A stretch of DNA of 64,000 nt from NCBI GenBank assembly GCA_024692955.1, contig JAILLW010000117.1, positions 1-64,000 of the forward strand. Reading direction: 5' to 3'. Both the position numbers and the translations under genes were made by a program. Positions 23,872-33,558 of this stretch are shown here, piece by piece. Under the pieces are notes generated by a model. That model was not told the DNA's origin. It saw only the letters and a program-made list of their open reading frames with translations, and searched no databases. The DNA comes from Lachnospiraceae bacterium. Lineage in GTDB: Bacteria > Bacillota > Clostridia > Lachnospirales > Lachnospiraceae. Positions within the stretch are counted from its first letter, which is position 1. Every line of letters begins with the position of its first letter.

Positions 23872-26800
23872 ATGAACGTTTTAAAGAAGAAACTGATTAC
23901 ATTTGCGGTAACGATCGGAATGTTGGCCGGATCCTTTATGCCGGCAATACCTGCTGCAGCCCTGGAAACGGACCTTTCCGGGGAAGACAGTTTTACGTTT
24001 TCCGACGAGGCGGATTTCGAGGACGAAACCGTTTATGGTGAAGAGGGATCGGAACCTTTGATCGAAACCGCGGAAGAGATCGCGGAAGAGATCTCCGGGG
24101 AGTTCGACGGAGAGATCACGGAGGAGGATGATCTTTTCACAGAGGATGGAGAGCTTTTCGCGGAGGATAAGTCTGCTGACGCGGAAGGAGGGGCGGTTGA
24201 AAGCAGGGTACCCGATCCGGACGGGGCGCCCGTTTCGATTGTCATCGATGACGATCATTTTCCCGATTACCAGTTTAGAAGATACCTGAACGATAAATGG
24301 GACAAAGATGGTGACGGAATATTGAGTTCCACCGAAATAAGCGCCGTAAAAAAGATCGAGATCAAAGGAACAGGAGCTTCCGCATATAATGTCCACACCC
24401 TTAAGGGGATTGAATATTTCACGAGTCTTGAAGAACTGTCGGCAACCAACTGCAGCATTTACGGAACCGTTGATCTTCAGAAGAATACGAAGCTTTCAAT
24501 ACTGGATCTCTCCCAGAGCTCGGTGAAGAATATCCTCTATAAAGTGATACTTACAGGTACCTCCATCACAAGCATCAATGTGACCAATAACGGTTATCTT
24601 ACGGACCTTGTCATGTCAGGAAAAGACAAATTACGGCTGGAGCATCTGTGGGCCAATAATACGGGACTGGACGGATTTCCGTATGATGAATGCAATAAGC
24701 TGGTGACATTGTGCTGCAAAGGACAGAATCTTAAGAGCCTGAAGATCACTTCCCCTAACCTTAGGCAACTTGACTGCTCAGGGAATAATCTGAAAACGCT
24801 GGACACCCGGAAAACAAAGGTTCTGGACGTGCTTTCCTGTAACGACAACAAACTGGAAAGTCTTCTTATAAACGGGGAGAACGTTAAGCTCAGTATTCTG
24901 GACTGTCACAACAACAGGATAACGGAGCTTACGATTCCTCATCCCGAAAAGATCACAAAACTGGATATCCGCAATAACAACATGTGCTTTATAAAGGGTG
25001 ATTTTTATCCCGGCTGTGAATTTATTGCCGACACGATCCTTTTCGGCGGTAAAAACGTTCCCGATACAAGCAACGAATATGTCATCAAGGTGAGACCGAA
25101 TGATGAAAAGGTAAAGCTTCCCGGGGATTTCAAGGAGAGCAGGGTTCTTGATCAGTTCCGCTCCGGGTCATCGTATAAAAAGACCGATTTCTATCTGGAT
25201 CCGAAAACAGCTGAACCGTACCTTGCTATCAGAAGAAATATTAGCGGCCTGCCCATGTCGGTCGATTTCCGATACGCAATTGTTAACCCTAATGATAATG
25301 ATGATGCGTTCGCCCCCTGTTTCCACATCCGCTTTGAACAGGATGATTATACGATCGCTCCCGATACAAATGCTTTCTGCTTTGCCAATGTCAGCTATCC
25401 TGTCCCCGGCACAAGAGTTGGCGATACGGGCAGACTGAAGAACATAAATCCGGAAACAGGTGAGGAAATCACAGATCCGAATTTCAGTTTATCGGTTCCC
25501 GTATGGGTAGAGGCAGATAATTACGAAGTCCTGAAGCCGGATGATACGTTTCGGTTCGGGCACCATTATGTACTGAAATTCATGCTGACACCCAAGGAGG
25601 GCTACCGGTTCGATGCCGCGAATCTTCCGCTCAATGCGAGGATCCGGTTCTATCTTGACAAGAACGATACTGCTCCCTTCTTTCATGCGGACTACAGATG
25701 CCTGGATTCCCAGGGACGGCTCTGGATCTATGCGTCGCCTCATAAAAGCGGTTTCATTCATGAGGACAACTTCTCTCCTACGGGAGAATACATCACGGAA
25801 TATTTCAGCTATTATGCGGTGGACGAAACCCTTATGAAGATCCCGACTCTTGCCTCGGCAGCGGTTGTCCTGAAAGCCAAGGGAACGATCATCGTAAAGA
25901 ATTACGCGATCAAGATGAGGAAGGATCCGGAGGCGGACCCGAAGCTCCCGGACTACTGGTGCAGGATCCCGACATCGAATAACGGTACAAACGCGGACTA
26001 TCATTCGTTTGAAGAAGGGGAAGACGGAGAGCTTACCTTTACCAACCTGAAGACCGGTGAGTGGCATGATATCTATATCTCCACGGGAACGACCAAGAAT
26101 CTGGCAAAGGAGGAAGAAGCAGCGGGCCGGCATTATCAAATGAGCATCTTTCTGCCGGATGATTATCATGTGTATTATAAGTATGACACGGTATTTAGGG
26201 AGCTTTCTTCCAGGAACGAGGATGCTGCCTTTGTGGCGGGCGGTATCCCGGAGCGCCCGGATTATCCGGAATGGGCGGACGCACTGGGATATGTTTTTGA
26301 GGGATATTATCTTGATGCAGCATTCAAAAAGCCTTATGAGTTTGATAAATCGCTAAGCGACCGCACGACCCTCTATGCCAAAATGAGTAAACCCGGTTCT
26401 GTCACCGTGACGTTTGACCTGAACGGAAAAACCGGCGAACCTCCCGCTCCGCAGACGGTGGTGAAGGGACAGACGATCAAAAAACCGGTGGAAGACCCCG
26501 TAGTATACCAGTATTACTTTGGAGGCTGGTATGTCAGCAGTACGGACTTCAGCGAGAAGAACCGGTTTAACTTCAACAGCCCCGTAAATGAGGACCTGAC
26601 CCTCTATGCCCGCTGGCTCAATGGTCATGACGATATAAATAAAGTGACCTACCACTGGGGGGTGTGTGTGGACGGAGAATTCGAAAAGAAAGATATCCTA
26701 TATATCGTGCATGGTGAATGCGCCCCCAGACCTGAGTTTAGTCCGGATTATACGAGTACTGACGGTGTAAAGCATATTTTCAGAGGCTGGAAAAAGAAAG

Positions 26801-28602
26801 CCGATGCCTCGAACATACTGTATGATTTCTCCGATCCGGTAACGTATAATCTTGACCTCGAAGCAATGTATTTTGCCCCGATAAGTGAAAAAGCGTTTGA
26901 GATCAACTTTGTTCCGAATGAAGAAGAAGGTTTCGTTTTCAATGATATCTCGAACCGCTACGAACAGAGATACCGGCATACGGCTGTAAAACCCGAGATC
27001 ATAGTAACAGAGTCTTCTATCCCCCTGACCGCGGGAGTCGATTATACGATCAAATATACCAACAATAAAAATGTGAGCAAACCCGGAAAGCCTGCAACGG
27101 TCACCGTGACCGGAAAAGGCCGGTTCAAGGGTAAGGCTTCCATGCCCTTCTATATCATGCCTGTGGATATCGGAGCGGAAGAGAATTATGATCCGGACTA
27201 TTTTGAAGATGAAGATCCGGATCTCGGTGAGGGTAAATGGAAAATCAAGATTCCCGAGATCACGGTGCAAAAGAATTCAAAGATCGAACCCGTGATCTAT
27301 TATGGAAATGATTACAAGCTCGGAAAGAATGACTTTACCATCAGCAATACCGACAAAGTGAAATCCGACACCACCATTACCATTTTCGGAAAGGGCAATT
27401 TCACGGGAATGATCTCCGGGATCCCGGTAAAAGTCCTGTCCAAAAACGAGATGAAGGCAAAGACCCTGAAGGTCAGCCTGAATGCGAAAAAGCATGAATA
27501 CGGCGGGCCGGGTGCGGAACAGACTTTGACCGTGACCACGGCAGGAGCTCCCGGTGAGCTCACCGTTAAGAATGCTGACGGGGAGATCCTGACGCAGGAG
27601 TATTTTTCGATCCATTATTTCAATAATCTTAAAGCGGGGAGCGCCACGGTCGTTATACAGGGGAAGGCCCCCTATACCGGCACCGTGAGGAAAACCTTTA
27701 AGATCGCTCCGGCAAAAAATGCTGAAATTGAAATGGAGTGGAAAAATTCCGTCGAACTGTCACCCGGGCAGGCAAAGGCCATACCGGTGACTTACAATGA
27801 TATATGGGGCGAAGGGGTATTTTATAATGTCAAGGTAATTGCCTCCGGCGCGGACTTTAATGAGGAAGTTCTGTGTGAAGGAAGGGATTTCAGGATCAGT
27901 TATTCCAAAAACAGTACGGCAGGAACCGGAGAGTATAAGATGACCTTCCTCGGAAATTACAAAGGACATAAGGAAGTGAAGGGAAAATTTGACATTAAGC
28001 CCTTTAAGTATAATGCCGAGACTTTGGGCGATTTGGTTTATGTCCCGGATGTGATCTATAACGCGAAAAAAAGCAACAAGTCCGCACCCGTTGTTACTGT
28101 GGACGGCATCGGCCTCAGCAGCAAGGACTACACGGTGAAATACTACGACGGCGACACGGAGATCAGGAAGAAAAAGATCACCCTTACGGCGGAGGAGCAG
28201 TATAAGAAGATCACCGTGAAGATCACGGGCAGACGTAACCTTGAGACGGAGACACCTGTGGAAGGGTACTATTATATCAGAAAGATCCCTTCAGGTTCTG
28301 GACTTATCAATCTCAGCAAGGCAAAGATCGTCGGTAAGGGAACGAAAAAGGCGATCAAGTCGCAGACCTATACGGGCTATATGATCAGGCCCGAGATCGA
28401 TGTCCTTATCAAAATCGGAAAGAAATGGGAGAAGGTGGATCCGTCCTGCTATACCGTAACCTACGCCAACTGTGTGGGCAAAGGGAATGCGAGCCTCTTC
28501 GTAACGGGCGTGGAAGGAAAAGCCGCCGGAAGTAAAACGGGCAAATTCAAGATCGTTTCCGCTTCCATGGCGAAGCTTTTCAATACACTGTTCGGAGGAT
28601 GA
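23872..28602 (+). CDS. Secreted LRR / Listeria-Bacteroides-repeat surface protein
   Basis: A 1,576-aa secreted protein. ATG 23872 follows GGGAGGT and gives a signal peptide (MNVLKKKLITFAVTIGML to about residue 33). A very acidic linker is followed by an EF-hand-like loop DKDGDGILSSTEI (about 144-156), leucine-rich repeats (about 160-405, NLRQLDCSGNNLKTLD), an Ig-like middle part and at least two Listeria-Bacteroides-type repeats (about 840-1000, with FGGWYVSS and FRGWKKKAD). Several beta modules of the type DYTIKYTNNKNVSKPGK/VTVTGKGRFKGKA run to the end. There is no LPXTG, no C-terminal membrane helix and no recognised cell-wall-binding domain, so the anchoring mode is unclear. It is likely an adhesin or matrix-type protein (inference). 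It ends 10 bp from a convergent operon. Confidence 0.85.
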   Translation: MNVLKKKLITFAVTIGMLAGSFMPAIPAAALETDLSGEDSFTFSDEADFEDETVYGEEGSEPLIETAEEIAEEISGEFDGEITEEDDLFTEDGELFAEDKSADAEGGAVESRVPDPDGAPVSIVIDDDHFPDYQFRRYLNDKWDKDGDGILSSTEISAVKKIEIKGTGASAYNVHTLKGIEYFTSLEELSATNCSIYGTVDLQKNTKLSILDLSQSSVKNILYKVILTGTSITSINVTNNGYLTDLVMSGKDKLRLEHLWANNTGLDGFPYDECNKLVTLCCKGQNLKSLKITSPNLRQLDCSGNNLKTLDTRKTKVLDVLSCNDNKLESLLINGENVKLSILDCHNNRITELTIPHPEKITKLDIRNNNMCFIKGDFYPGCEFIADTILFGGKNVPDTSNEYVIKVRPNDEKVKLPGDFKESRVLDQFRSGSSYKKTDFYLDPKTAEPYLAIRRNISGLPMSVDFRYAIVNPNDNDDAFAPCFHIRFEQDDYTIAPDTNAFCFANVSYPVPGTRVGDTGRLKNINPETGEEITDPNFSLSVPVWVEADNYEVLKPDDTFRFGHHYVLKFMLTPKEGYRFDAANLPLNARIRFYLDKNDTAPFFHADYRCLDSQGRLWIYASPHKSGFIHEDNFSPTGEYITEYFSYYAVDETLMKIPTLASAAVVLKAKGTIIVKNYAIKMRKDPEADPKLPDYWCRIPTSNNGTNADYHSFEEGEDGELTFTNLKTGEWHDIYISTGTTKNLAKEEEAAGRHYQMSIFLPDDYHVYYKYDTVFRELSSRNEDAAFVAGGIPERPDYPEWADALGYVFEGYYLDAAFKKPYEFDKSLSDRTTLYAKMSKPGSVTVTFDLNGKTGEPPAPQTVVKGQTIKKPVEDPVVYQYYFGGWYVSSTDFSEKNRFNFNSPVNEDLTLYARWLNGHDDINKVTYHWGVCVDGEFEKKDILYIVHGECAPRPEFSPDYTSTDGVKHIFRGWKKKADASNILYDFSDPVTYNLDLEAMYFAPISEKAFEINFVPNEEEGFVFNDISNRYEQRYRHTAVKPEIIVTESSIPLTAGVDYTIKYTNNKNVSKPGKPATVTVTGKGRFKGKASMPFYIMPVDIGAEENYDPDYFEDEDPDLGEGKWKIKIPEITVQKNSKIEPVIYYGNDYKLGKNDFTISNTDKVKSDTTITIFGKGNFTGMISGIPVKVLSKNEMKAKTLKVSLNAKKHEYGGPGAEQTLTVTTAGAPGELTVKNADGEILTQEYFSIHYFNNLKAGSATVVIQGKAPYTGTVRKTFKIAPAKNAEIEMEWKNSVELSPGQAKAIPVTYNDIWGEGVFYNVKVIASGADFNEEVLCEGRDFRISYSKNSTAGTGEYKMTFLGNYKGHKEVKGKFDIKPFKYNAETLGDLVYVPDVIYNAKKSNKSAPVVTVDGIGLSSKDYTVKYYDGDTEIRKKKITLTAEEQYKKITVKITGRRNLETETPVEGYYYIRKIPSGSGLINLSKAKIVGKGTKKAIKSQTYTGYMIRPEIDVLIKIGKKWEKVDPSCYTVTYANCVGKGNASLFVTGVEGKAAGSKTGKFKIVSASMAKLFNTLFGG

Positions 28603-28612
28603 AAGGCAAAGA

Positions 28613-29686
28613 TCATTTAACTGCCGGGAAAAACCGGCTGACGGCAAAAGAAACCAGCCTGTGGTAGAAGTACCCTGCCGCAAGGGCAAGGAGAAAGAGG
28701 GCCGCAAAGAAAAGAGGGCCGTCAAAAGGCAGAGAGTTGCGGTACGCCGCCGCGGTTTCAAACAGAAAAAGATGAATGAGGAAGATCTCGAAACTGGATC
28801 TTCCCAATGCGGCAAAAAGCCTTGCAAACAGGGAGAAAAACCTGCTTTGCAGGGCTTTTTCCGAAAGATACGCAAGATCTGCCGAAAGCCCCGGCGCGAT
28901 GAGGAAGAAGGGATACCACCAGAGCCCGTAATGCCATTTGTCAAACCGGTCCTGAAGGCGAAGGAAATAATAAAGCAGGGCAAATCCCGAAAGAGCCGCC
29001 AGATTGAGCACCGCCGGGAAGAGCGGACCGGAGAGAAAACGCCGGAGAGATTTTCCGTTTTCGGAGTCTGGGAGTTGGCCGCTCGGAGAATTAAGCTCTT
29101 CGGTAAGCCTGCCGAGGAACGCGCCGAGTACAAAAAGCGAAAGCCTGCTCATCGCGATGAGCAGCAGTCCGTGCATAAAAGCGATACTGACGGCAAAGGA
29201 GAATATGATCAGAAGGAAAGCACACAGGAGGGGCTTTTTACTCCTCTTAAGAAGCAGACAGATATAGGGAGCAAGCAGGTAGAAGAATACGATCGCGTCC
29301 ACATACCAGTTAAACTGATTACCTGCGCCGTTCCACCAGCCGGTCATGGTCAGATTTCCGAAGATCTCGGTCATATAAAGCTGGTAGGTCACAAAGCGGA
29401 TGAGCATCCAGATCAGGATAAAGGGGAGATAGGCAGGCAGCAGGCGTTTCAGCCTTTTTCCGAAAAACCGCAGGATATCGCCGTCCCGGTTCAGGGAAAA
29501 CCAGCAGCCGAAACCGGAGAGCAGTATGAAAAGATCTACTCCGCCGTAGCCGGTATCCTGTAAAAACCCGAGCACCGGAAGTGAATTGTGGTCCGGCAGG
29601 TGATAGAACATGATCCACAGGATCGCGATCCCCATCACAAAGTCCCTGTTGTCCGACAGCCTCTTTCCCGTCTGAAATTCATTCAT
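28613..29686 (-). CDS. Acyltransferase-3 family membrane protein
   Basis: A 357-aa multi-pass protein of the acyltransferase-3 (OafA/YrhL-like) type. The N-terminal motif RDFVMGIAILWIMFYHLPDH carries the conserved histidine, and GYGGVDLFILLSGFGCWFSL is the usual second motif. About ten helices follow. These enzymes move acetyl or other acyl groups onto exported sugars. I take ATG (complement of 29684-29686); a GTG two codons upstream is also possible. The gene overlaps the preceding SGNH gene and closes a four-gene minus-strand operon with murG and an MBOAT gene. It faces the surface-protein gene tail to tail with a 10-bp gap. Confidence 0.85.
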   Translation of the reverse strand: MNEFQTGKRLSDNRDFVMGIAILWIMFYHLPDHNSLPVLGFLQDTGYGGVDLFILLSGFGCWFSLNRDGDILRFFGKRLKRLLPAYLPFILIWMLIRFVTYQLYMTEIFGNLTMTGWWNGAGNQFNWYVDAIVFFYLLAPYICLLLKRSKKPLLCAFLLIIFSFAVSIAFMHGLLLIAMSRLSLFVLGAFLGRLTEELNSPSGQLPDSENGKSLRRFLSGPLFPAVLNLAALSGFALLYYFLRLQDRFDKWHYGLWWYPFFLIAPGLSADLAYLSEKALQSRFFSLFARLFAALGRSSFEIFLIHLFLFETAAAYRNSLPFDGPLFFAALFLLALAAGYFYHRLVSFAVSRFFPAVK

Positions 29687-30782
29687 CTTCACTCACCACC
29701 GCCACCTTGATCCTGTCTTTGTAAGTACGCTCCACATAGCCCGAAGCCGTACGCCCGAGCTCCTCAAGCTCCCGCAGAGAAGCTTCGATATCGGATACGC
29801 TTTTCAGCTCGTATTTTCCGTCTTTCATATAGCCGCAGAGCAACCGGTTGATCTCCGGTGAAAAATGGAGACTGTCCGTATAATTCTTAAGGTCAGTCGA
29901 GATATCATTTGCATTCTGAAAATTGTAAAGATGCACATTGTCATATCGGATGAGTTCCGAAAAAGCCTGATATTCCATTTCAAGATAAGCATCCGTGTCT
30001 CCGTCCCGGTAAAGACTGTCCCACCAGAGTACGGAATAAGGGGGTACAAAGATATAGAATTCCGTTTCGGGATGAGAAGCGATCCTGTCCGTAAGGAGCG
30101 CGGTATTTGCCCGGCACAGCTCCAGATAGGTATCGGACGGTTTCATTTCGGCGGTCACGGGGCTCTGGATATAATGATAGAGCGCGGTATCCTCGTCGAA
30201 GGACTTCCATTGTGCCCAGTTGTAGGAGGCGCCTTCATCATAGTCCCCGATATACGAATTCGCCAGAAGATAGGGGATCTTCTCGAAAAGAACGGCCTTA
30301 TTCCAGAGATATTTCACATCATTCGCGGGATTTTTGTCATAAAGGAACATGGGGGCACCCACGGATTCAAAGGTGGTTCCCTCCGGATCCGCTACCAGTG
30401 AGGAGGGGTCAAGATTGAAGAAGACATAGCGGAGTGTATGCTTTTCAAATGCCCGGTCAAGGTAATAGCAAAGGTCCGCCGTGGCGCCGTAGGAGCGGAT
30501 TGCCTTTACGCTCCTGCAGCCAAAGGCTTCATCATACCAGCGGTTGTTATTATTCTCCGCGACGGAAGATCCCGCGATCACCGCGTCATAATCAAAATGA
30601 TCGAGGGTTCCCGGCACCTGGTATTCCTTGTCGGAAAGCACGGCCTTAAGGCCGGGAAGCGGCTTGTGATAATGGTAGAACGGATCAAAAAGGATGACGG
30701 TGGCAGCACAGAGTATGAGCAGCAAAGCCGCCGTAAGGAAGAACCGTTTTATGAAATTGGAAGCATTCTCATTTTTTTCCAT
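29679..30782 (-). CDS. SGNH-type membrane-anchored O-acyltransferase partner
   Basis: A 367-aa protein with one N-terminal membrane helix (about 13-32, FFLTAALLLILCAATVILF) and an extracytoplasmic SGNH-like domain. The Ser motif is DAVIAGSSVAENNNNRWYDE and the C-terminal Asp-His motif is DSLHFSPEINRLL. Such proteins (AlgJ/AlgX, DltD and PatB-like) complete sugar O-acylation with an acyl group exported by an MBOAT protein. The MBOAT gene lies 14 bp upstream, in agreement. The downstream gene overlaps by 8 bp or more. The glycan target is not shown by sequence alone. Confidence 0.8.
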   Translation of the reverse strand: MEKNENASNFIKRFFLTAALLLILCAATVILFDPFYHYHKPLPGLKAVLSDKEYQVPGTLDHFDYDAVIAGSSVAENNNNRWYDEAFGCRSVKAIRSYGATADLCYYLDRAFEKHTLRYVFFNLDPSSLVADPEGTTFESVGAPMFLYDKNPANDVKYLWNKAVLFEKIPYLLANSYIGDYDEGASYNWAQWKSFDEDTALYHYIQSPVTAEMKPSDTYLELCRANTALLTDRIASHPETEFYIFVPPYSVLWWDSLYRDGDTDAYLEMEYQAFSELIRYDNVHLYNFQNANDISTDLKNYTDSLHFSPEINRLLCGYMKDGKYELKSVSDIEASLRELEELGRTASGYVERTYKDRIKVAVVSEDE

Positions 30783-30796
30783 ATACCGGAAACCCG

Positions 30797-32323
30797 CTAA
30801 AAGTTGAAGTAGATAAAGGTGCTTACCTGTTCAAAGGAAATTACGCACCAGACAAAGAGCACTGCTGCCCAAAGCACCGTTTTTCCGGAAAGCTTCGCGT
30901 TAAGGGCGATGGTCCTCGCATTTTTCCCGCGGATCAGGAGGGCACTTATGAGAAGGACCAGAAGAAAGATCCCCAGATTCAGATAATTGCCGTACTGAGG
31001 AAGTTTCAGGTCAAACAGTTTGGTCAGAGGATAAAACTCCGGCACGGACAGCTTATCCACCATTTTATAAAGGTGGCCGGTGACCGTGAAGGAGAAGAGA
31101 TTCTTAAACAGCGTAAATGCGGTTTTTAAGGAATCGCTCCCGAAAAAAAGAAGGGAGAGATTAAAGAAGGAAAAGGTAAGGAACCTGCCGAGAGGGCGGG
31201 GAATACACAGTTTCGGCCGGATCTTCCCATCCTCGCTTTCCGCTCCGACAAGTCCCAGATTGTCCCATACCACAAGAAGTCCCTGCATGGTCCCCCAGGC
31301 GATGTAGGTCCAGTTCGCGCCGTGCCAGATCCCGCTGAGGAAAAAAACGAGGAAAATGTTAAAAAGCGTTCTCGCCCGGCCTTTTTTTGAACCTCCGAGC
31401 GGAATGTAGACATACCGGACGAAAAATCGGGAGAGGGTGATATGCCACCTCTGCCAGAGATCCCTTACGGTACAGGCCTTATAGGGAGAGTCGAAGTTTA
31501 CCGGAAGATCGATATGGAAAAGGAGGCCGAGGCCGATGGCCATATCCGAATATCCGCTGAAATCAAAATAGATCTGGAACGTATAGGCCAGCATCATAAG
31601 CAGCGTTGAGACGGAATCAAGGAGAAGAGCGTTGGAAAAACCGTAATTCACGACCTGGGCAAGCACATCCGCAAGCAGGACTTTTTTGCCGAGTCCCAGC
31701 GTAAAGAGAATGATACCCCGGGAAAAGGATTCGGGATCGATCTTCTTCCTTTCGATGTCCCGGAACTGGGGAAGGAGCTCGCTGTGGAGCACGATGGGTC
31801 CCGCGACCAGCTGGGGGAAAAAGGTCACAAAGGTCAGATAGTCGATGAAAGGGCAGTGCTCCGCCTGTCCCCTTGCCCGGTCTATGACGAAGGACAGCTG
31901 CTGGAAGGTAAAGAAACTGATCCCGAGAGGCAGCAGGATATGCCGCAGCGCAAAATCCTGCCGGAAAAGGGCGTTCACGTTCTCGATAAAGAAGTCAAAG
32001 TACTTGAAATAAAAGAAAAGCCCGAGATTGAAGATGAGACCGGCGGCAAGAGCGAGACGGGAAACCGGCTTTTTTTGCCCGCTTTCCGCTGAGGAAGACC
32101 GTTCGGATGCGCGTTCTGTAAGGAAACTGATCCCGTAGTTCAGAAGGATCGAACAGAGGATGATCCAGAGGTAGACGGGATTGAAATAAGCGTAAAACCA
32201 GAGGGACATCAGCGAAAGGAAAAGCTTCGCGCCCCGGTATTTCCGGAAGCGGTTCAGGCCGAAGTACCCGAAAAGGGCAAGCGGCAAAAATATAAAGATA
32301 AAGAGATAGGAGTTAAAAAGCAC
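30797..32323 (-). CDS. MBOAT family membrane-bound O-acyltransferase (AlgI/DltB-like)
   Basis: A 508-aa multi-pass protein with the MBOAT hallmark FFLSGIWHGANWTYIAWG, containing the catalytic His, plus AYTFQIYFDFSGYSDMAIGL and KACTVRDLWQRWHITLSRFF. MBOAT proteins of this group pass acyl groups across the membrane to a partner that acylates an exported polymer, such as alginate, teichoic acid or peptidoglycan. The start is GTG at the complement of 32321-32323, 4 bp after the murG stop. The partner SGNH gene is 14 bp downstream. The coupling with murG hints at a cell-wall glycan target (inference). Confidence 0.92.
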   Translation of the reverse strand: MLFNSYLFIFIFLPLALFGYFGLNRFRKYRGAKLFLSLMSLWFYAYFNPVYLWIILCSILLNYGISFLTERASERSSSAESGQKKPVSRLALAAGLIFNLGLFFYFKYFDFFIENVNALFRQDFALRHILLPLGISFFTFQQLSFVIDRARGQAEHCPFIDYLTFVTFFPQLVAGPIVLHSELLPQFRDIERKKIDPESFSRGIILFTLGLGKKVLLADVLAQVVNYGFSNALLLDSVSTLLMMLAYTFQIYFDFSGYSDMAIGLGLLFHIDLPVNFDSPYKACTVRDLWQRWHITLSRFFVRYVYIPLGGSKKGRARTLFNIFLVFFLSGIWHGANWTYIAWGTMQGLLVVWDNLGLVGAESEDGKIRPKLCIPRPLGRFLTFSFFNLSLLFFGSDSLKTAFTLFKNLFSFTVTGHLYKMVDKLSVPEFYPLTKLFDLKLPQYGNYLNLGIFLLVLLISALLIRGKNARTIALNAKLSGKTVLWAAVLFVWCVISFEQVSTFIYFNF

Positions 32324-32327
32324 GCGG

Positions 32328-33395
32328 TCAATCCTTCGCGACCAGGGTCCGGATCAGTTCCGTGATCTTCCGGTTCGCATTGCTCTGTACGGACTTGCTC
32401 ATGTTTTCTATATAGGTCTGACGGGTGAAGTAAAGCTCCGTTACGCGCTCGACCAGGGACTCCGGGGTCATATCCTTTTCACTCAGTACCGCCGAGTAGC
32501 CCTGTGATTCGAAGGAAGCCGCATTCAGGATCTGATCCCCCCGGGATCCTTTGGAGAGCGGGATCAGAAGATTCGGCTTCTTCAGGGCCAGAAGTTCACA
32601 GATGGAATTGGCGCCGGCCCTTGAGATCACGAGATCCGTTATCGCGAAAAGATGCCGGAGATCATCGGTCACATATTCAAACTGGATATATCCGGGCGTA
32701 TTGACGATGCTTTCATCCAGCTTGCCCCTGCCGCAAAGATGAACGATCTGGAAGTCCTTAAGAAGGACGGGAAGCGCTTTTCGTACGACTTCATTGATCG
32801 CGGCAGCACCGAGGCTCCCACCGATCACCAGGATCACGGGCTTGTTCGGCTGGAAATGGCAGAGTTCAAAGCCTCTTTCGGGATCTCCTTTCAGGATCTC
32901 ATCGCGGATCGGAGAACCGGTGAGAACCGCCTTATCCTCAGGGAGCACCTTGACGGTCTCGGGGAAATTGCAGCAGATCTTCTCCGCGTAGGGGAGACAG
33001 AGTTTATTTGCGAGTCCCGGAGTCATATCCGATTCATGAAGGATCACGGGCACATGGCATTTCTTTGCGGCCACCGCCACGGGAAGTCCCACATAGCCGC
33101 CCTTTGAAAATACGATATCGGGTTTGAATTCGCGGATGATCTTTTTTGCCTGACTGATCCCGTTTACGACACGGAAGGGGTCGGTCAGATTTTTGAGGGA
33201 CAGATATCTTCTCAGCTTTCCCGTGGAAATCTCATGAAACGGGATACCCGCTTCGGGGATGAGCCTGCTTTCGATGGAATCCCTGGATCCGATGTAGGCA
33301 ACGTCGAATCCGGCCTCTTTCAGATAAGGGAGCAGAGCCAGGTTCGGGGTGATGTGGCCGGCCGTTCCGCCGCCGGTCAGGATGATCTTTTTCAT
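32328..33395 (-). CDS. murG: MurG: lipid II-forming N-acetylglucosaminyltransferase
   Basis: A 355-aa GT28 glycosyltransferase that adds GlcNAc to lipid I to make lipid II at the inner face of the membrane. The N-terminal glycine loop is KIILTGGGTAGHITPNLAL and a second loop is SKGGYVGLPVAVAA. The C-terminal half has VIGGSLGAAAINEVV, DLVISRAGANSICELLAL and IPLSKGSRGDQILNA, all MurG-type. The length is normal and AGGAG lies 8 nt before the ATG. Unusually it is not in a division/cell-wall cluster but heads an O-acylation operon. It could be the sole MurG or a paralogue serving that operon; the rest of the genome would decide. Confidence 0.93.
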   Translation of the reverse strand: MKKIILTGGGTAGHITPNLALLPYLKEAGFDVAYIGSRDSIESRLIPEAGIPFHEISTGKLRRYLSLKNLTDPFRVVNGISQAKKIIREFKPDIVFSKGGYVGLPVAVAAKKCHVPVILHESDMTPGLANKLCLPYAEKICCNFPETVKVLPEDKAVLTGSPIRDEILKGDPERGFELCHFQPNKPVILVIGGSLGAAAINEVVRKALPVLLKDFQIVHLCGRGKLDESIVNTPGYIQFEYVTDDLRHLFAITDLVISRAGANSICELLALKKPNLLIPLSKGSRGDQILNAASFESQGYSAVLSEKDMTPESLVERVTELYFTRQTYIENMSKSVQSNANRKITELIRTLVAKD

Positions 33396-33446
33396 ACGCT
33401 TGATCTCCTGTTCTTTATCATATTCTTATTCTTTCTTAACTTTGCC

Positions 33447-33452
33447 ATTATA
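33447..33452 (-). promoter_or_regulatory. -10 element, probable start of the murG operon
   Basis: The minus strand has TATAAT (complement of 33447-33452) about 52 nt upstream of the murG ATG. No convincing -35 is visible at 17-18 nt, so the promoter is tentative. Confidence 0.35.
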
Positions 33453-33475
33453 GCACATACTTCAGGGAAATACTA

Positions 33476-33504
33476 TTGTTGAATAAGGTACGGAATGATA
33501 TAAT
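33476..33504 (+). promoter_or_regulatory. Promoter of the DUF4234 gene
   Basis: TTGTTG (33476-33481), 17-nt spacer, TATAAT (33499-33504), followed by a GGAGG site at 33547. Confidence 0.65.
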
Positions 33505-33558
33505 TGCGTTGTTATGAAGAAACGGGGAAGCCCGTGAAGCAAGAATGGAGGAATGAAT

